NCBI GenBank assembly: GCA_964370115.1
Contig: CAYJIA010000021.1
Location: 1-35,850, forward strand
Source: SIG603 sp964370115
Lineage (GTDB): Bacteria; Bacillota; Clostridia; Oscillospirales; Acutalibacteraceae
Direction of reading: 5' to 3'
DNA: 35,850 nucleotides
A program made the translations under genes and the position numbers. Below are positions 32,986 through 35,850 of this stretch, in pieces. Numbering within the stretch: the first letter of the stretch is position 1; each line of letters begins with the position of its first letter. Under the pieces are notes generated by a model. The model had not been told where the DNA came from. It searched no databases and was given only the letters and a program-made list of their open reading frames with translations.

Positions 32986-33675
32986 ATGGATGCTATACTT
33001 GAAAGCCTATCGGAATTGATTTTAAGCAATGTATGGCTGGCACCTGTGCTCGCACTGTTAGCTGGCGTGCTTACATCCTTTACACCATGCGCACTGTCAA
33101 GCGTTCCGCTTGTCGTGGGATATGTTGGAGCATCTGGTCAAAAGACGACTAAAAGAGCACTTTCACTGTCTATAACATTTGCCCTTGGCACTGCAATCAC
33201 CTTTACAGCACTCGGAATAATGGCGACTATTGCAGGAACTCTAATAGGCAACTACTCAAGTTGGTGGTATATAGCACTAGGTGTGGTTATGCTTTTAATG
33301 TCGCTACAAACTATGGGGATTTACGAGATTATACCATCAAGCTACCTTTTATCGAGAAGCAAGAAAAAGGGATATTTAGGAGCACTTATTGCTGGAATTT
33401 TAGGTGGCGTGTTTTCTTCGCCCTGCTCAACGCCCGTGCTAATCGCCCTTTTAGCGGTGGTTGCAGGCAGCGACAGCTTTGCTTTTGGAATAGTTTTATT
33501 ACTGCTTTATTCGATAGGACATGGGATTTTAGCGGTAATTTGTGGTACCTCTGTTGGCTTTGTTCAAAAATTATCACAAAATGAGAAGTACGGCAAGGCA
33601 AGTTCAGTGGTGAAAGTTATTATGGGAATACTGATAGCACTTATAGGATTTTATATGTTCTATCTAGCTTTTTAA
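32986..33675 (+). CDS. CcdA/DsbD-type transmembrane electron carrier
   Basis: A 229-residue membrane protein of about six helices in two repeats. Each repeat has the redox cysteine motif: LTSFTPCALSSVPLVVGY (Cys35) and GGVFSSPCSTPVLIALL (Cys147). Such proteins pass electrons from cytoplasmic thioredoxin to an outside thioredoxin, here most likely the preceding gene product. No cytochrome-c maturation genes are near, so the role is tied to this cluster rather than to cytochromes. It begins directly after the previous stop. Confidence 0.88.
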   Translation: MDAILESLSELILSNVWLAPVLALLAGVLTSFTPCALSSVPLVVGYVGASGQKTTKRALSLSITFALGTAITFTALGIMATIAGTLIGNYSSWWYIALGVVMLLMSLQTMGIYEIIPSSYLLSRSKKKGYLGALIAGILGGVFSSPCSTPVLIALLAVVAGSDSFAFGIVLLLLYSIGHGILAVICGTSVGFVQKLSQNEKYGKASSVVKVIMGILIALIGFYMFYLAF

Positions 33676-33709
33676 ATAAAATATTAAAAATATATTGGAG
33701 GATTTAATT

Positions 33710-34114
33710 ATGGCATTATTTGGCTTTGGAAAAAAGAAAGAAAAATTGGTAAAGTGTGACTGCGGTGGCATGTGCAAACCATCTGAGATTGAAGCTAAAA
33801 AGGCGGCACAGGCTAAGGCTGGTTGCTGTGGCGGTGCAGATTTTGCAAAAGCTGTGGAGTCAAAAGACGAGACTGCAGGAGTACATGTAAAAGTTTTGGG
33901 CTCTGGTTGTGCAAAATGCAACGAGCTTGAAGCGGCAACGGTGGAGGCTCTTGCTGAGCTAGGAATGGATACTACTGTTGACCACGTGACAGACTTTGCG
34001 CAAATCGCAGCGTACGGCGTAATGACAACACCAGCGCTTGTAGTAGGTGGCAAGGTAGTGTCTTATGGAAAAGTGCTAAAAAAAGAAGAAGTAATAGACT
34101 TGCTAAAAAAATAA
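33710..34114 (+). CDS. Cysteine-rich small thioredoxin (TM0996/MTH895-like, 'redox-active disulfide protein 2')
   Basis: 134 residues from the ATG at 33710 (TTGGAGGA upstream). Residues 58-134 are a mini-thioredoxin: VHVKVLGSGCAKCNELEAAT with Cys67-x-x-Cys70, a cis-proline in GVMTTPALVV, and VVSYGKVL. Before it lies an unusual cytoplasmic tail with five more cysteines: CDCGGMC (16-22) and GCCGG (38-42). The CxCxxxC and CC patterns look able to bind a soft metal or metalloid. It is a likely cytoplasmic electron donor or carrier for the permease cluster. It ends the operon and is followed by a terminator. Confidence 0.8.
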   Translation: MALFGFGKKKEKLVKCDCGGMCKPSEIEAKKAAQAKAGCCGGADFAKAVESKDETAGVHVKVLGSGCAKCNELEAATVEALAELGMDTTVDHVTDFAQIAAYGVMTTPALVVGGKVVSYGKVLKKEEVIDLLKK

Positions 34115-34130
34115 AATTCTAGCTTGTCAG

Positions 34131-34178
34131 TGATAGTTGGTAGCGGTGTGAAAACTGCTATCAACTATCAATTTGTTT
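34131..34178 (+). terminator. Terminator of the permease/thioredoxin cluster
   Basis: TGATAGTTGGTAGC (34131-34144) pairs with GCTATCAACTATCA (34157-34170) apart from one G-T pair, then ATTTGTTT. Confidence 0.8.
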
Positions 34179-34205
34179 GATTGTCACCCTGCAACAAATT
34201 TACAG

Positions 34206-34234
34206 TTGACATTAAACGTAAAATATGGTTAAAT
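34206..34234 (+). promoter_or_regulatory. Promoter of birA-bioY with a possible BirA operator
   Basis: TTGACA (34206-34211), a 17-base spacer and TTAAAT (34229-34234). AGTTGAC and GTTAAAT overlapping the two promoter boxes loosely resemble the split GTTAAC-type halves bound by bifunctional BirA. The match is imperfect, so autoregulation is only suggested. Confidence 0.5.
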
Positions 34235-34252
34235 ATAAGGCGAGGTGAGGAA

Positions 34253-35242
34253 ATGGCGATTAAATTTGAAGTATTAAAACAATTACAAGAAAGTAAAGGT
34301 GAGTGGATTTCTGGACAAGAGCTTGCAAATCTTACTGGCGTAACTAGAAATTCGGTGTGGAAGGCAATAAACACACTAAGAAAAGACGGACATAAAATCG
34401 AAGCTGTCACAAATAAAGGATATACTCTTGTGGCAAATAACAATACTATTTCAGTGGAAAGCATACAAGCTTTACTAAGAAATTACAGTGCACCGATATT
34501 TGTGCATAAAGAAGTAACATCTACAAACGATTTGGCAAAAGACTTAGCGTCAAAAGGGGCGCAAGAGGGCACGCTGATAGTCGCCGATATGCAAACCAAG
34601 GGTAGAGGGCGAATGGGTAGGCGGTTTGAGTCTCCAGCTAAAACAGGGACGTATATAAGCCTTATACTAAGGCCAAAGTTTTCGGCATCAGATGCGCTAT
34701 ATATAACTACAACAGCTGCGGTGGCAGTCGCCATGGCGATAGAAGAAATTTCAAATAGAGAAACAAAAATTAAATGGGTAAACGATATTTATATAGAAAA
34801 CAAAAAAGTATCGGGAATTTTAACCGAGGCGTCTACAAATTTTGAAACTGGTATGCTCGAATATGCGGTGCTTGGAATAGGTATAAATGTCACCTTGCCA
34901 GAGGGTGGATTTCCCGACGAAATCAAGGACATAGCAGGTAGTGTCTATGAAAAAGATTGCCCAGACAATGCACGCTCAAGTATAATAGCCTCATTAGTCC
35001 AAAAGTTTTTTGAATACTACAATAAATTGCCAGACAGGCAGTTTTTAGATATTTATAAGAAAAAATCTTTGCTAACGGGCAAAACCGTCAGCTTTGAGTA
35101 TCAGGGCGAGATGTGTAAAGGTAAAGTGCTTGGCATAGACGACGAGGCTAGACTAGAGATAGAACTTGAAAACAAGAAAAAAATTCTGTTTTCGGCAGGT
35201 GAAGTTAATTTGCAAAAAGATTTTTTGGGGAGAGATAAATGA
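34253..35242 (+). CDS. birA: Bifunctional biotin-protein ligase / biotin operon repressor
   Basis: 329 residues from the ATG at 34253 (GAGGTGAGG upstream); a frame from 34181 starts before the promoter and is rejected. The N-terminal winged helix (residues 5-60, SGQELANLTGVTRNSVWKAI) binds DNA. The ligase domain has TSTNDLAKDLASKGA, the biotin/AMP loop KGRGRMGRRFESPAKTG, IKWVNDIYI with KKVSGILTEA, and YAVLGIGINV. The C-terminal SH3-like domain follows (LLTGKTVSFEYQGEM). It biotinylates carboxylase subunits and represses biotin genes. It is cotranscribed with bioY, overlapping by four bases. Confidence 0.96.
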   Translation: MAIKFEVLKQLQESKGEWISGQELANLTGVTRNSVWKAINTLRKDGHKIEAVTNKGYTLVANNNTISVESIQALLRNYSAPIFVHKEVTSTNDLAKDLASKGAQEGTLIVADMQTKGRGRMGRRFESPAKTGTYISLILRPKFSASDALYITTTAAVAVAMAIEEISNRETKIKWVNDIYIENKKVSGILTEASTNFETGMLEYAVLGIGINVTLPEGGFPDEIKDIAGSVYEKDCPDNARSSIIASLVQKFFEYYNKLPDRQFLDIYKKKSLLTGKTVSFEYQGEMCKGKVLGIDDEARLEIELENKKKILFSAGEVNLQKDFLGRDK

Positions 35243-35781
35243 TGAGTAGAACAATGGATAGAAAAAAGTTAATTAATTTAATACTTACAGGAATTTTTGC
35301 GGCACTAACGGTAGTGCTTACAATGGTGTCGGTGCCAATGCTGACAGGCGTGCCAATAAGCCTACAACCACTTGGAATTGCGCTGTGCGGTTTTGTTTTA
35401 GGTGCAAAGTTCGGAACCTTGTCAGTGCTTGTTTACTGTGCACTAGGAGCGATAGGCTTGCCGGTATTTTCAGGCTTTGCTAGTGGCTTTGGAGTAATGC
35501 TAGGTGTGACAGGTGGATTTATTTGGGGATTTATAGTGATGGCTCTAATATGTGGTTTAGGGGTGAAGCTGAAGAATAAAATTCTAAGTATATCGATGGG
35601 TGTCGGTGGTCTGTTAGTTTGCCATATATTTGGAGTGGTTCAATTTTCGCTTTTAATGGGAAGAGATCTTTTTTCTTCTGCATTACTGGTTTCGGTGCCG
35701 TATATAATAAAAGATATAGTCCTTGTAATTGGAGCGTACTTTATGTCCATGGCGATAAAAAAAGCAATAGAGAGAATATAA
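35239..35781 (+). CDS. bioY: Biotin transporter BioY
   Basis: A 180-residue membrane protein with six helices, the S component that binds biotin in ECF transporters. GVPISLQPLGIALCGFVLGAK and YCALGAIGLPVFSGFASG followed by GVTGGFIWGF are the family hallmarks. The start at 35239 overlaps the birA stop; an ATG at 35242 is equally possible. No ecfA or ecfT genes are beside it, so it works alone or shares a general ECF module. No biotin synthesis genes are seen, which suggests biotin scavenging. Confidence 0.95.
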   Translation: MMSRTMDRKKLINLILTGIFAALTVVLTMVSVPMLTGVPISLQPLGIALCGFVLGAKFGTLSVLVYCALGAIGLPVFSGFASGFGVMLGVTGGFIWGFIVMALICGLGVKLKNKILSISMGVGGLLVCHIFGVVQFSLLMGRDLFSSALLVSVPYIIKDIVLVIGAYFMSMAIKKAIERI

Positions 35782-35825
35782 AAAAGGGGCTGTGGCATAA
35801 TTGTTATAATGCACAAAATTCGTAG

Positions 35826-35847
35826 GGGCGAACCTGCGTGTTCGCCC
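35826..35847. repeat. Intergenic hairpin repeat at the window edge
   Basis: GGGCGAAC (35826-35833) and GTTCGCCC (35840-35847) flank the loop CTGCGT. GTAGGGGCGAACCTGCGTG-type sequences are a common dispersed intergenic element in Clostridia (family knowledge). Only one copy is in the window, so its extent is unknown. Confidence 0.6.
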
Positions 35848-35850
35848 GAA

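Noticed and set aside
34181..34252. Longer birA start
   Set aside because: It would begin upstream of the TTGACA/TTAAAT promoter. GAGGTGAGG precedes the ATG at 34253.

Overview
The window looks like a chromosomal scaffold of an anaerobic, low-GC Firmicute (class Clostridia or a close relative). The reasons are AT-rich codon use, strong GGAGG-type ribosome binding sites, a T-box leader in front of the tryptophan operon, a pyruvate formate-lyase operon, and intrinsic terminators throughout. I cannot place it to genus. Two runs of exactly 100 N (1326-1425 and 8089-8188) are scaffold gaps. The second is flanked by an exact 55-bp duplication, so it is almost certainly an assembly artefact inside one gene.

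Layout. 1-877 (minus strand): the 3' part of an IS3-family transposase abuts a truncated secreted von Willebrand A protein. 878-1613: divergent intergenic DNA with a gap. 1614-9093 (plus): a giant surface protein of about 2441 residues with a signal peptide, four Ig-like repeats, calcium-loop motifs, a Thr-Pro-Ala-Pro repeat and a C-terminal membrane anchor. It is broken on paper by a one-base frameshift near 2180 and by the false gap; removing both restores a single frame. 9479-13970: an AraC-type regulator diverging from an alpha-xylosidase (GH31, YicI type) and an MFS transporter. 14288-15337: an RsmH-like rRNA methyltransferase paralogue. 15563-19290 (minus): the pyruvate formate-lyase operon, in which the enzyme is split into a catalytic core and a separate 79-residue glycyl-radical subunit, followed by the activase and a short formate channel. 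19673-20005: an N-terminally shortened DtxR-family regulator. 20095-26816: promoter, tryptophan T-box and a complete trpEGDCFBA operon. 26910-31156: a probable Pho box and pstS-pstC-pstA-pstB-phoU; PstS is circularly permuted. 31326-34114: a strong promoter and a four-gene cluster of an ArsP-like permease, an anchored thioredoxin, a CcdA-type electron carrier and a cysteine-rich small thioredoxin. 34253-35781: birA-bioY, for biotin sensing and uptake. 35782-35850: intergenic DNA with a hairpin repeat.

How the parts work together. The genes describe a fermentative anaerobe that makes acetyl-CoA and formate from pyruvate, takes up alpha-xylosides, makes its own tryptophan under tRNA-Trp control, scavenges phosphate by a high-affinity ABC system and imports biotin. 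The most unusual items are the naturally split pyruvate formate-lyase, the circularly permuted PstS, the thiol-redox/permease cluster, the reconstructed giant adhesin, and a pair of terminator-like hairpin repeats with a compensatory base change.
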